42,842 nt of DNA from Schlesneria sp. (GTDB lineage: Bacteria > Planctomycetota > Planctomycetia > Planctomycetales > Planctomycetaceae): positions 1 to 42,842 of the forward strand of contig JAQGHU010000061.1 in the NCBI GenBank assembly GCA_028291515.1, read 5' to 3'. Within the stretch, counting starts at the first letter, position 1. Each line of letters begins with the position of its first letter. The notes beneath the pieces are model-generated. The model saw only the letters and a list, made by a program, of their open reading frames with translations. It made no database searches and was not told the origin of the DNA. Below are positions 1 through 8,916 of this stretch, one piece after another. The position numbers and the translations under genes were made by a program.

Positions 1-93
1 CCCACCTTCATGGTCAATTGGCAGGGGCACTGGTTGTCCGAAGCGGCCGATCAGTGGCACGTCACTCGTATCTTCAAGGACAGAAATCATTAG
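1..93 (+). CDS. 3' end of an unidentified protein (partial)
   Basis: Frame 1 is open from the first base to a TAG at 91-93 and gives 30 residues ending in VTRIFKDRNH. The peptide is rich in Trp and His (NWQGHW, QWHVTRIF), like the tail of a soluble or exported enzyme, but it is too short to assign to a family. It reads in the same direction as the next gene. A hairpin repeat at 193-275 follows its stop and could act as a 3' boundary. It is also possible that this is only a chance open frame, since 30 codons is little evidence. Confidence 0.45.
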   Translation, partial: PTFMVNWQGHWLSEAADQWHVTRIFKDRNH

Positions 94-192
94 GGGCACC
101 ACCCACACTGTGTCAAAAAACAGGGACCCCCCCAAACCATGACATGGACTGACAAACTCTGCCAAATCGTAATGTTGCGGATGGTCTCTGTC

Positions 193-275
193 TGGGAGGG
201 CGAAGCTCCTGCTGAGCCGCTATGTCATTGTGCGTCCATCGACATACGCGGCTCGGCGGGAGCCTCGCCCTCCCA
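193..275. repeat. Inverted repeat with 28-nt arms (hairpin)
   Basis: The arm at 193-220 (starts TGGGAGGGCGAAGCTCCTGC) and the arm at 248-275 (ends GCCTCGCCCTCCCA) are reverse complements at about 25 of 28 positions, with a 27-nt loop. The hairpin would be very stable. There is no T-run after it, so it is not a classic intrinsic terminator; it looks like a dispersed palindromic repeat. It lies just after the stop of the cut upstream gene. Confidence 0.8.
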
Positions 276-374
276 AACCAGGACTCCGTGTCCGTGGCAC
301 TGCTAACTGGAATGGTTAACATGTCGAGGTCCACCGTCGCTCATTCCCCTCGCGCTTCCTCTGGAATCGTCAAC

Positions 375-3300
375 ATGCGGTCGTCTGCGCGTTTGCTCTG
401 CCTGTTTGGTCTACTGGCCCTGACAAGTCCCCTTCTGGCTCAGCAGCCGAAGCCCGTCATCCCTCATGCTCAAGACAAACCGCCGAACGATCCGCGCGAC
501 CCTGAGACCGCGGCGAAGTTAATGACCGTCCCCGAAGGGTTCACCGTCGAAGTCGTGGCGGCTGAGCCGGACATTGTGAATCCGGTCGCCATGGCGATTG
601 ACGAACGCGGGCGGTTCTGGGTCACCGAGTCGCTCGAGTACCCTCGCCGCGAACCGGGGCCGGGGAAGGATCGCGTCAAGATTCTGGAGGATACCGACGG
701 CGACGGCCGGATGGACAAGTTCACCGTCTTCCTGGACGGCCTGAACATCCCGAGCGGCATCGCCGTGGGACATGGCGGCGTCTGGGTGGTGAACTCGCCC
801 GACATCCTGTTCGTGCAGGATACCGATGGCGACGGCAAGGCGGACAAGCAGGAAGTGGTCGTCACTGGCTTCGGCCGCGCAGATACTCATGAACTGCCCA
901 ATTCATTGACCTGGGGCCCGGACGGCTGGCTATACGGTCTCAATGGCGTCTTCAATCATTCGCACGTGAAGTATTCGAAGACCAACCCGAACTACAAAGA
1001 GGATCACAAGGGCTGGCCGCTGACTTGCGCAATGTTTCGCATCCACCCGAGGACTCGCGAGTTTCAGGTCTTCTGCGAAGGAACGAGTAACCCGTGGGGG
1101 ATCGCATTTAACGACGAGGGGGAAGCGTTCGTCAGTGCCTGCGTGATTGATCACCTGTGGCATCTGGTCGAGACCGGCTATTACCACCGGCAGGGCGGAC
1201 CGTATCCGCCGTTCACGTGGAAGATCGAATCGATCGTCAAGCACAAGCATCAGAAAGCGGCCTACTGCGGCATCCACTATTTCGACAGCGACGCCTATCC
1301 CGAGCAATACCGTGGCAAGCTCTACATGGGCAACATCCACGGCGGCTGTATCAACGTCGACCGAGTCGAACGCGACGGCTCGACGTACAAGGGGATCGGA
1401 GAACCCGACTTCCTCACCGCGAACGACGCCTGGTTCATGCCCGTCGTCCAAAAGACCGGCCCTGACGGCAGCCTGTACGTCCTCGACTGGTACGACCGCT
1501 ACCACTGCTATCAAGACGCCAACCGAGACCCCGCTGGCATCGACCGCCTGAAAGGGCGGCTGTATCGAGTGCGATACAAGGACACCCCACGCGTGCCAAA
1601 AGAGTTTGATCTGGCGAAAGAAAGCGATGCCCAGTTAATCGAACGCCTAGGTGCGAAGAACGATTTCATTCGCTGGACGGCGACGCGGTTACTGCAGGAG
1701 AGGCTTGGCGAGCAAAACGAGCAGAGGTTAGCAGACTTTGCAAATGGCATTACACCGTTCGGTTTCCGCGAAGCAGATCAGATTCTCCGAAGATTTCACG
1801 CCTCCTGTGTAGTGGCATCACTTCCATACGGCGGTCGCACTTTCGGAGATTCGTCCGCAATTCGTGCGCTGAACCTGCGAGTGGCTGGTAGCTCGTCAAC
1901 TGGCAGACAATTGCTTCAGAAAGAGATTGACGAAGTCGATGACTGGTCATTGTTAAGGGATGAAGATCCGCAGGTTCAACTTCAGCGAATCATCGCGTTG
2001 GGTAAGTTGAAACCGACTCGAAATGTCATTCGAGGTATGTTTGACATTCTCGCAAAATGTGAAAAGGACCCGCTAATACCACGGATTTTCTGGCTGAACA
2101 TTCATCCTCATATCGAGAACCACCCGGGCCTCATCGTGGAGACTCTCGAACTCAAGAAGTTTCTGCAGCACGACGTCGTCATTCAGTTGATTCCTCGAAT
2201 TACTGATCGCCTTCTTGGTCGACAGAAGTTCGATGCGAAACCAGTCGCCGAATTGTTCACGTTGCTGCGAGACGATCACCCGGAGGTCGGTCGTGATGTT
2301 CTCGCCGTCCTCGCGACGAAGGTCCAAACGGGCGAGTTGAAGGGTGAGAAACTGGATCAACTCAAGACAGCAATGTTTGAACCGCTGACGCCGTTGCTGA
2401 CCAAAGACGCGACTCATCCGCTGGGTAATGATGCCGCGTTGCTGGCGGTTTCGTGGGGCGATCAACGTGGGCTGCCGTATGTCCGACGAACGTTCGGTCT
2501 GACCGCATTGCGCCCTGAGCATCGGTTGAAAGCATTGAGTGCCCTGGTCGCGGTTAAGGATGAAGAGCTTTACGAGACCGTCAATGTGGTTCTCAAGTCG
2601 GATCCCTCCAGCGATTTCCAAGGCAAGGTTCTCGCAGTGCTCGGGCAACTCGACGATCCACGCGTCGCGATGATCGTCCTGGCAAACTACCCGCAACTGG
2701 CGGCCGACCTGCAACCGCGTGCCATCGAACTGCTGACTCAACGCGCGGCCTGGGCCAAGCAGTTACTGACCGCTGTGGGCGAGAAGAAGATCCCCGCGAC
2801 GGCGATCAATCTGAATCAAGCTCGGCGGCTGAAGGATCTGAAAGATCAGGAACTGACGAAGTTGCTGGCCACCAACTGGGGGCAGGTGCGAGAGGGGCGC
2901 GATCCCAATCGTGAGCAGTACATCGCCGAGATGAAATCGTTGATTCGCAAGAGTCCCGGTGATGAGGCGGCGGGTGAGAAGGCGTTTAAGAAGGTGTGTG
3001 CTCAGTGTCACAAGATCTATGGCGAAGGAGCCGAAGTCGGGCCGGATATTTCTCGCAATGGCCGCAATGACTTCACGCAGCTCTTGTCCAACGTGTTCGA
3101 TCCCAGCCTGGTCATTGGGGCGGGGTATCGGTCATACACGGTGATCACGAATGGCGGACGAGTCCTCAACGGGCTGCTCGCCGAAGACAGCCCACAACGC
3201 ATTGTCTTGAAAGTGCAGGGGGGCAAGCAGGAAGTGATCGCTCGCTCTGACATCGATGAATTCAACGTCAGCGAGATCTCGTTGATGCCCGAACAACTGG

Positions 3301-3860
3301 AGAAGCAGTTGTCTCAACAGGAGATCGTTGACCTGTTCGCATTCATCACGCTCGACAAACATCCAAGTGATCCGACGGCCCGTCAGTTGCCGGGGGTGAC
3401 TCAAGTCGCCCTGCGCGAATCGACGAATGCCGCCGAGTATCCGTCGATCATCGCCGAAGTGCTGCCGGGGTTCACGACCAGCGAATCGGGCGAACTGGGA
3501 GTCGGTCTGCTGCCGGAATACCGAGGCCGCGACAACGTGCTGAGAACTCATCCCGTCAGCCGCGATAAGCCGTGCGTGCTATCAATGAAGCTGACGCCCC
3601 CCGCCGATAAGAAGACCAAGCTGATCCTGGATGTCTCGCACGACCCGCGCGGCGATTGGCGTCTGGTCGTCCGCGGCAACGGCCAGCGGATGGCCGACGA
3701 GATGATCTCCAAAGAAACCTGCCCGAACGGCTGGCGAACCCTCACGATCGATCTGTCCAAATTCGCCGGACAGGAATTGAAACTGGATCTGGTGAACCAG
3801 GCAAACGACTGGGCGTGGGAGTTTGCCTACTGGGGTGGTGCGAAAATTGTCAGCGATTAA
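375..3860 (+). CDS. PVC-type exported dehydrogenase-like protein with C-terminal CxxCH heme site
   Basis: 1161-residue exported protein. Start ATG 375 is chosen because it opens a clean signal peptide (MRSSARLLCLFGLLALTSPLLAQ); earlier in-frame starts would translate the palindromic repeat. The N-terminal 400 residues form a beta-propeller of the planctomycete membrane-bound dehydrogenase type, with two DTDGDG calcium-type loops. The middle (about 415-830) looks like helical HEAT-type repeats. A mono-heme cytochrome c domain follows, with CAQCH at residues 875-879 and the phylum-typical LMPEQL segment after it. The last 150 residues form a beta-rich tail. The family is strongly expanded in planctomycetes; the substrate is unknown, with sugar or alcohol oxidation coupled to heme often suggested. 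It stands alone, 46 bp before the AAA gene. Confidence 0.93.
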   Translation: MRSSARLLCLFGLLALTSPLLAQQPKPVIPHAQDKPPNDPRDPETAAKLMTVPEGFTVEVVAAEPDIVNPVAMAIDERGRFWVTESLEYPRREPGPGKDRVKILEDTDGDGRMDKFTVFLDGLNIPSGIAVGHGGVWVVNSPDILFVQDTDGDGKADKQEVVVTGFGRADTHELPNSLTWGPDGWLYGLNGVFNHSHVKYSKTNPNYKEDHKGWPLTCAMFRIHPRTREFQVFCEGTSNPWGIAFNDEGEAFVSACVIDHLWHLVETGYYHRQGGPYPPFTWKIESIVKHKHQKAAYCGIHYFDSDAYPEQYRGKLYMGNIHGGCINVDRVERDGSTYKGIGEPDFLTANDAWFMPVVQKTGPDGSLYVLDWYDRYHCYQDANRDPAGIDRLKGRLYRVRYKDTPRVPKEFDLAKESDAQLIERLGAKNDFIRWTATRLLQERLGEQNEQRLADFANGITPFGFREADQILRRFHASCVVASLPYGGRTFGDSSAIRALNLRVAGSSSTGRQLLQKEIDEVDDWSLLRDEDPQVQLQRIIALGKLKPTRNVIRGMFDILAKCEKDPLIPRIFWLNIHPHIENHPGLIVETLELKKFLQHDVVIQLIPRITDRLLGRQKFDAKPVAELFTLLRDDHPEVGRDVLAVLATKVQTGELKGEKLDQLKTAMFEPLTPLLTKDATHPLGNDAALLAVSWGDQRGLPYVRRTFGLTALRPEHRLKALSALVAVKDEELYETVNVVLKSDPSSDFQGKVLAVLGQLDDPRVAMIVLANYPQLAADLQPRAIELLTQRAAWAKQLLTAVGEKKIPATAINLNQARRLKDLKDQELTKLLATNWGQVREGRDPNREQYIAEMKSLIRKSPGDEAAGEKAFKKVCAQCHKIYGEGAEVGPDISRNGRNDFTQLLSNVFDPSLVIGAGYRSYTVITNGGRVLNGLLAEDSPQRIVLKVQGGKQEVIARSDIDEFNVSEISLMPEQLEKQLSQQEIVDLFAFITLDKHPSDPTARQLPGVTQVALRESTNAAEYPSIIAEVLPGFTTSESGELGVGLLPEYRGRDNVLRTHPVSRDKPCVLSMKLTPPADKKTKLILDVSHDPRGDWRLVVRGNGQRMADEMISKETCPNGWRTLTIDLSKFAGQELKLDLVNQANDWAWEFAYWGGAKIVSD

Positions 3861-3906
3861 GATCGTTGAATGTTGAAGAGATAGTTTGCCGGTCGGAGGG
3901 GTGAGA

Positions 3907-5169
3907 ATGGGATCCAGAATCATAGTCGAAGGCTTTAAGTCGATCGGTCGACGCGCAGAAGTAGAAGTTCGTCCACTGACATTGCTCGCAGGTGCGAACA
4001 GCTCCGGTAAATCGAGTTTGATGCAGGCGATACTGCTGCTTAAGCAAACGCTGGATGCCCCCTTTGATCCAGGCGCTCTGCTGTTGAATGGGCCGAACGT
4101 CAAATTCACGTCATACGATCAGCTCTTGCATATGGGGCGGGCCCGCGCGGATCAATTTACAATTGGACTATATTACGACGACGGTAACGGTTTTGAATCG
4201 CATTTCCGGCGAGCTTCAACGTCCAAGAAATTTGAACCGGAATCGTGCCAGTTTTCTGAGAACGGAGACGCCTGGAGTCTTCATCGAGATATGGACCCCA
4301 GTACTCTACTTGGACTGAAGACTTCGGATCTATTTCTAAGATCGAATGTAAGATATATTCCTGAAATTGTTCGACACCGGTTCACGCTGGAAGTCTTAAT
4401 GAAGGCGGAATCCGAGGGACATGCTTTCCCGTTTGCAGGAGTAGATCTATCACCAATCGATGCAATCATCCACCTTCCAGGACTGCGTGGTAATCCCGAG
4501 CGAACATATCCACTCGCTGCGACGGGACCTGGCTTTCCGGGAACTTTTGAACGCTATACAGCGAGTCTCATTGCCAGTTGGGCAGCCAATGACACTGAGA
4601 AGCTGAGCACTTTAGGGCGCAATCTGGAGAAACTTGGACTGACGTGGAGAGTAGAAGCGAACAATGTGGACGATGCTTCTGTGGAACTGCGAGTAGGTCG
4701 CCTTCCTCGTCCGACGCCTGGCGACAAAAATGATATGGTTAGTATCGCCGATGTCGGGTTCGGCGTATCGCAAGCATTGCCTGTTCTTGTTGCTCTCCTT
4801 GAGGCTCGTCCAGGTCAATTCGTGTTCATCGAGCAGCCGGAAATTCATTTGCATCCCCGAGCTCAGACTGCGCTGGCCGAGATCCTGGCAGATGCAGCGA
4901 AACGCGGGGTCAAACTTGTCGTGGAAACACACAGTTCGTTGCTATTGCTCGCGATTCAAACCTTAGTCGCCGAAGGCGATTTAGACCCTGATATCGTCAA
5001 ATTGCATTGGTTCACTCGTGATCAGGAATCTGGCTCCACCCAAATTACGAGCGCGGACTTGGACGATGCAGGGCGATTCGGCGACTGGCCCGAGGACTTT
5101 GACAATGTAGCGTTGGAGGCGCAGAGCAAATATCTGGATGCCGTCGAAGCAGCCGTAGCGAAGGAATAG
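3907..5169 (+). CDS. OLD/SMC-like AAA ATPase with DUF3696-type C-terminus
   Basis: 420 residues. ATG 3907 is preceded by GGAGGGG at 3895-3901; an upstream TTG (3886) is in frame but less likely. Walker A is GANSSGKSS (29-37), followed by a helix typical of AAA_15/AAA_21 proteins (ILLLKQTL). A degenerate signature region (VGFGVSQALP, 283-292) precedes Walker B FVFIEQPEIHLHP (305-317) and the switch THSS (341-344). The end carries FGDWPEDFD (391-399), the hallmark of DUF3696. There is no TOPRIM domain, unlike true OLD or GajA nucleases. The gene is coupled to the PIN-like gene 2 bp downstream, so the nuclease function may sit on that partner. ATPase-nuclease pairs of this shape are common in anti-phage defence; that role is inferred. 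Confidence 0.88.
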   Translation: MGSRIIVEGFKSIGRRAEVEVRPLTLLAGANSSGKSSLMQAILLLKQTLDAPFDPGALLLNGPNVKFTSYDQLLHMGRARADQFTIGLYYDDGNGFESHFRRASTSKKFEPESCQFSENGDAWSLHRDMDPSTLLGLKTSDLFLRSNVRYIPEIVRHRFTLEVLMKAESEGHAFPFAGVDLSPIDAIIHLPGLRGNPERTYPLAATGPGFPGTFERYTASLIASWAANDTEKLSTLGRNLEKLGLTWRVEANNVDDASVELRVGRLPRPTPGDKNDMVSIADVGFGVSQALPVLVALLEARPGQFVFIEQPEIHLHPRAQTALAEILADAAKRGVKLVVETHSSLLLLAIQTLVAEGDLDPDIVKLHWFTRDQESGSTQITSADLDDAGRFGDWPEDFDNVALEAQSKYLDAVEAAVAKE

Positions 5170-5171
5170 GC

Positions 5172-5711
5172 GTGGCAAAGGCTGGTTCGGTGGTCATCGT
5201 AATCGATTGCAGTATCGCTCACGCCGCTGGGCCGGAAACCGCTAGACATCCGACCTCAAAACACTGTCGTGATTTCCTCCTTGCGATCCTGCGCATTTGT
5301 CATCGGATTGGTTTGTCAGATGCTGTTGCCGACGAGTGGAAACGCCATCGTTCGGGCTTCGCGAGACAATGGCTGGTCAGCATGTATGCTCGAAAAAAGG
5401 TGGTACGAATTGATGCTCCTGCAGACTCAGCCTTGCGAGATACGATTTCGGAGTTTGCGGCTTCCGAAATAACTCGCGACGCCATGCTGAAGGACGCGCA
5501 TCTTGTCGAAACTGCTACGAATTCAGATCGACGGGTCGCGTCGTTGGATGACACCGTTCGAAGATTGTTTGGCGAGATTGCGACTCATAGTAGCGAGATT
5601 CGGTCCATCTACTGGGTGAACCCGGATACCGAATTCGAGGAAGTCATCGAATGGCTGGAAGCTCAGGCACCCCTAACGGCGAATCGACTCCTAGGAAATG
5701 TTCTTCCGTAA
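5172..5711 (+). CDS. PIN-like nuclease domain protein, partner of the AAA ATPase
   Basis: 179 residues starting at GTG 5172, 2 bp after the ATPase stop and preceded by AAGGA (about 5160-5164), which implies translational coupling. The order of acidic residues fits a PIN fold: a hydrophobic strand ending in IDCS (Asp12), DAVADEW (Glu56), MLKDAHLVETA (Asp108) and RVASLDD (Asp126/127). PIN domains are Mg-dependent RNases, mostly known from VapC-type toxins. No VapB-like antitoxin is nearby; the partner is instead an ATPase. After the catalytic core comes an extra tail of about 45 residues with WVNPDTEFEEVIEWLE. The assignment rests on motif order and spacing, not on alignment. Confidence 0.72.
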   Translation: MAKAGSVVIVIDCSIAHAAGPETARHPTSKHCRDFLLAILRICHRIGLSDAVADEWKRHRSGFARQWLVSMYARKKVVRIDAPADSALRDTISEFAASEITRDAMLKDAHLVETATNSDRRVASLDDTVRRLFGEIATHSSEIRSIYWVNPDTEFEEVIEWLEAQAPLTANRLLGNVLP

Positions 5712-5878
5712 CTTCCACCCGCACTTGCATTTGTAGGGGTTAATGTGGTTTAGGCGAGATTTGGCAGGCGCGGCCTCTAAAATCACTTTTCGCTACAAAA
5801 GAATCCGCTTGCTGTGAAAATTGCCGAAGGGTAAGCTGTTTTCGGTCGATCCAAAGACAAAACGTCTACGAGGCTGTC

Positions 5879-7528
5879 ATGTCTGAATCATCCAAAGCCT
5901 ACAAACTGCTGGTCGGTGTCATCCAACGCATGCGATTGGCGGCAGTGGGTCGCAGTTTCTATATCGCCTTTCTGATTCTGTGTTCGGCGTTCGCGATCAC
6001 GCTGCTGGTCGCTCGCCTGACCGGCCTGACGCCCGGATTCCTCGCCCCGACCAATGCGACCTGGCTCGCGATGTCTGCGCTGCCGATCCTGGCGGTGTTA
6101 TTCGCGCTGGTCCTGCATCGCAAGCCGACGCTGCCCGATGCCGCGCGGTTGGTCGATCAGTCGACCGGTGCCAAAGATCTGTACCTGACACTGTCGCTGC
6201 TCGACACCTCCGCCGGTGAATACCAGCCGCTGGTCTTGCGATCTGCCGAAATGAAGGCCGCTGGCGTGTCGCCCGACCGAGTCGTCCCGTTCACCTGGCA
6301 TCAACGATTCTGGCATGCGATCTGGTTGCCCTGCCTGATCGCCGCGGGCGTCCTGTTTGTGCCTCAGCTTGATCCGTTCGGCAAGGTGGCGAAAGCTAAC
6401 CTCGTCAACAAACGTCACGAACGTCTGGCCGAAGCCAAGCACGCGACCGAAGTGCGACTGGCCGAAGTCCAGCGCAAGATCGAAGAACACGACGAAAACA
6501 ATCCGACTGACGACAAGATCGAAGAGTTGAAGCTCGCCTTCAACAAGATGCAGCCCACGAAGAGGGACGAGAATCTCAAGGCCTTGATGTCCGAACAAAA
6601 GGACATCGGCAAGTTGTGGCGGCAACTCAGTGCCGAGCGACTGAAAGACCTGATGAGCGAATCGACCACCGGCGATCAGCAGTTCGGTTCAAACAATGAG
6701 GAAAAGCTGGAGAAGTGGCAGCAGGAACTGCAACAAGGGAGCGCTGGCGGCATCCAGAAAGAGATGCAGGATCTGAAGCAAGCGTTGCAGAAGTTGGCTC
6801 AGACGAAAGACCCCGTCAAGCGGGCCGAGTTGATGCAGCAACTGAAGGAAGGCCTGGGCGATCTCGAGAAGCTGGCTCATGACAAACTGCACAACGAAGA
6901 GTTGGCCTCGGCCCTCGATCGAGCCATGCAGCAACTGGAGCTGTCCGAGCAGAACGACCTCAGCCAGGAAGCCCTCGAATCGGCCATGCAGTCGCTGGAG
7001 TTGTCGCAGGCCGAGTTGAAAGAACTCGAACAAGCAGTGAAGGACCTGAAAGAGTTGGAACAGGCTCTGAAGACGATTCAGCAGGCGAAGAAAGTGAACG
7101 AAGGCGAAAAGCTGGACGGCGAAAAAGCAGGTGACTGCAAGACGCTGGCCGACTACGAATCGCTGTATGCGAAGATCCTCGCCGAATCGGGCGAAGGGGG
7201 CGAAGAAGAAAAAGAAGGCGAAGGAATGGGTCCACGCGGATTCGGTAAAGGGGGAGAAGCTCCCGAAGACGATTCCGTGGAAACCGGCTTCAAGACCGAA
7301 CAGTCCAAGTCCGCCGTCGTCGCTGGCAAGATGCTGCTATCGATGCAGCAAAAGGGCGAAGCCGAAAAGGGCGAAGTCGTTCGCGACTATAAGGCCCTTG
7401 TTCAGACGGTCAAACAAGGGGCGATGGAAGCGTTAAACACCGAGCAGATTCCGCCCGGCTATCACGACGGCATCAAAGGCTATTTCGACGCTTTGGAAAA
7501 AGCCAAAGAAGCCAACAAGCCGAAATGA
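5879..7528 (+). CDS. Membrane-anchored coiled-coil protein (DUF4175-like)
   Basis: 549 residues from ATG 5879. Three hydrophobic segments (about 26-46, 61-80, 144-163) anchor the protein. Residues 85-135 between the second and third carry LPDAARLVDQSTGAKDL, a segment seen in planctomycete proteins near MoxR/VWA clusters. Residues 175-420 are a long, charged, Gln/Glu/Lys/Leu-rich coiled coil, then an acidic Gly-rich linker. The last 110 residues hold the conserved-looking ending QIPPGYHDGIKGYFDAL. It probably acts at the membrane as a scaffold, but no enzymatic motif is visible. A strong terminator follows, so it is a separate transcript from the ABC/VWA operon, though context suggests one shared pathway. 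Confidence 0.85.
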   Translation: MSESSKAYKLLVGVIQRMRLAAVGRSFYIAFLILCSAFAITLLVARLTGLTPGFLAPTNATWLAMSALPILAVLFALVLHRKPTLPDAARLVDQSTGAKDLYLTLSLLDTSAGEYQPLVLRSAEMKAAGVSPDRVVPFTWHQRFWHAIWLPCLIAAGVLFVPQLDPFGKVAKANLVNKRHERLAEAKHATEVRLAEVQRKIEEHDENNPTDDKIEELKLAFNKMQPTKRDENLKALMSEQKDIGKLWRQLSAERLKDLMSESTTGDQQFGSNNEEKLEKWQQELQQGSAGGIQKEMQDLKQALQKLAQTKDPVKRAELMQQLKEGLGDLEKLAHDKLHNEELASALDRAMQQLELSEQNDLSQEALESAMQSLELSQAELKELEQAVKDLKELEQALKTIQQAKKVNEGEKLDGEKAGDCKTLADYESLYAKILAESGEGGEEEKEGEGMGPRGFGKGGEAPEDDSVETGFKTEQSKSAVVAGKMLLSMQQKGEAEKGEVVRDYKALVQTVKQGAMEALNTEQIPPGYHDGIKGYFDALEKAKEANKPK

Positions 7529-7556
7529 TCCGAATCGAGTCGACTGACGTTCAGCA

Positions 7557-7588
7557 CGCGCCCGCAATCAATGCGGGCGCGTTTTTTT
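7557..7588 (+). terminator. Intrinsic terminator
   Basis: A perfect 10-bp stem (CGCGCCCGCA at 7557-7566 with TGCGGGCGCG at 7572-7581), a 5-nt loop ATCAA and seven T (7582-7588) make a textbook rho-independent terminator. It lies 29 bp after the stop of the coiled-coil gene. Confidence 0.95.
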
Positions 7589-7757
7589 ATCGAGAGCGAC
7601 GGAGTAGATTAGTGCGGGTCGGACTTACGTGTCGCGTTGAAACATGGGTTAGACACAGTAGGTTTTGGCTCGCGGGCCGCCACAGTTAGGTGGGATGCTC
7701 TAGTGGTCTGTTGCCTGGATAAGCTGACGTCACTGAATCGATAGACAGGATAGTGGA

Positions 7758-8888
7758 TTGGGATCTTCGCGTTCATCAAACGGTCCGTGGGTGCTGCTGC
7801 CGGTCATGGCAGCTTTGATTCTGGCCGGGCTCTGGCTCTGGCCGCGGTCTGACAGTCAATCCGATTCACTGGTTGTGTACTGTGCTCACGATCAAGTTTA
7901 CGCCGACGAAATCATCCGCGAATTCGAGCGGCAGACCGGCATCCATGTCGATGTTCGCTACGACACGGAAGCGACCAAATCGCTGGGGCTGATCAACCTG
8001 ATCGTTCAAGAACGGCGGCACCCGCGGTGCGATGTCTTCTGGAATAACGAGATGCTCGGGACGCTCGACCTGCAGTCGCGAGATCTGCTTGAACCGTACC
8101 TGGGGACGGCGTGGGAACGGCTCCCCGAGAAGTACCGCGATCCGCAAGGGTACTGGGTCGGCTTTGGAGCACGACTGCGAGTCATCATCGTGAACACCGC
8201 TCAGATGTCGACGGACCAGAAGTCGATTCAAAGCGCGGTCGCGTTAGACTCGTCTCGCGCCGCCATCGCGAAGCCGCTGTTTGGCACGACGCTCACTCAC
8301 TACACCGTCCTTTGGGACGCGTGGGGACCAGAACGCTTGAAGGCGTGGCACTATGAATTGCGGCTGCGTGGCATTCGCGAAGTGAACGGCAACGGTCCGG
8401 TCAAGGACGTTGTTGCCGGTGGAACTTGCGGCATTGGTTTAACCGATACCGATGACGTTTACGTGGCGATCGATGATCATCTGCCGGTGGACATGATCCC
8501 CGTGCGCGTCCGTATCGACTCCGAAGAGCTCACGACATCGGCTGTCGATGCGGTCAATCAACCCGCAAACGATCTCCCGTCGCTCGGGTTTACCGATGCG
8601 GAGGGAACCAGGACGATCTGCATTCCAAACACCGCGGCCATCATTCGCGGAACCAGGCGTCTGGATGCCGCTCGCAAGTTTGTCGATTTCCTCGCTTCCG
8701 CGGAAACAGAGCTGGCGCTGGCGCTTTCCAAATCGCGTCAGGTTCCGCTCGGTCCGGTCGATGCGAGTCAACTGCCACCGGATGTCAGCCGGATGAAGGA
8801 ATGGGCTGACGACAGTTATGACCTTCGCCCGTTGTTGCCCGCGCGTCGAGCCTGCCTGGAATGGCTCAAGTCCGAGTATTTGAAATGA
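7758..8888 (+). CDS. ABC transporter substrate-binding protein, Fe(3+)/metal family
   Basis: 376 residues. TTG 7758 is chosen because AGGA (7747-7750) sits 7 nt upstream and the residues after it give a short N-terminus plus a hydrophobic segment (11-29). An in-frame ATG at 7806 would cut into this segment. No lipobox Cys is seen, so the protein is anchored by, or cleaved after, the segment. The mature part begins LVVYCAHDQVYADEIIREF, the start of periplasmic binding proteins of the iron/2-aminoethylphosphonate/thiamine group (FutA/AfuA type), followed by CDVFWNNE and later the hinge region. It would deliver a ligand to the permease 28 bp downstream. Metal is the best guess; the usual tyrosine ligands were not verified. 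Confidence 0.85.
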   Translation: MGSSRSSNGPWVLLPVMAALILAGLWLWPRSDSQSDSLVVYCAHDQVYADEIIREFERQTGIHVDVRYDTEATKSLGLINLIVQERRHPRCDVFWNNEMLGTLDLQSRDLLEPYLGTAWERLPEKYRDPQGYWVGFGARLRVIIVNTAQMSTDQKSIQSAVALDSSRAAIAKPLFGTTLTHYTVLWDAWGPERLKAWHYELRLRGIREVNGNGPVKDVVAGGTCGIGLTDTDDVYVAIDDHLPVDMIPVRVRIDSEELTTSAVDAVNQPANDLPSLGFTDAEGTRTICIPNTAAIIRGTRRLDAARKFVDFLASAETELALALSKSRQVPLGPVDASQLPPDVSRMKEWADDSYDLRPLLPARRACLEWLKSEYLK

Positions 8889-8916
8889 ATGCACGAGCCA
8901 TCCGCGGAGTCACCCG

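Noticed and set aside
222-374. Longer N-terminus for the CxxCH protein
   Set aside because: It would translate one arm of the palindromic repeat and place the signal peptide 51 residues inside the protein.
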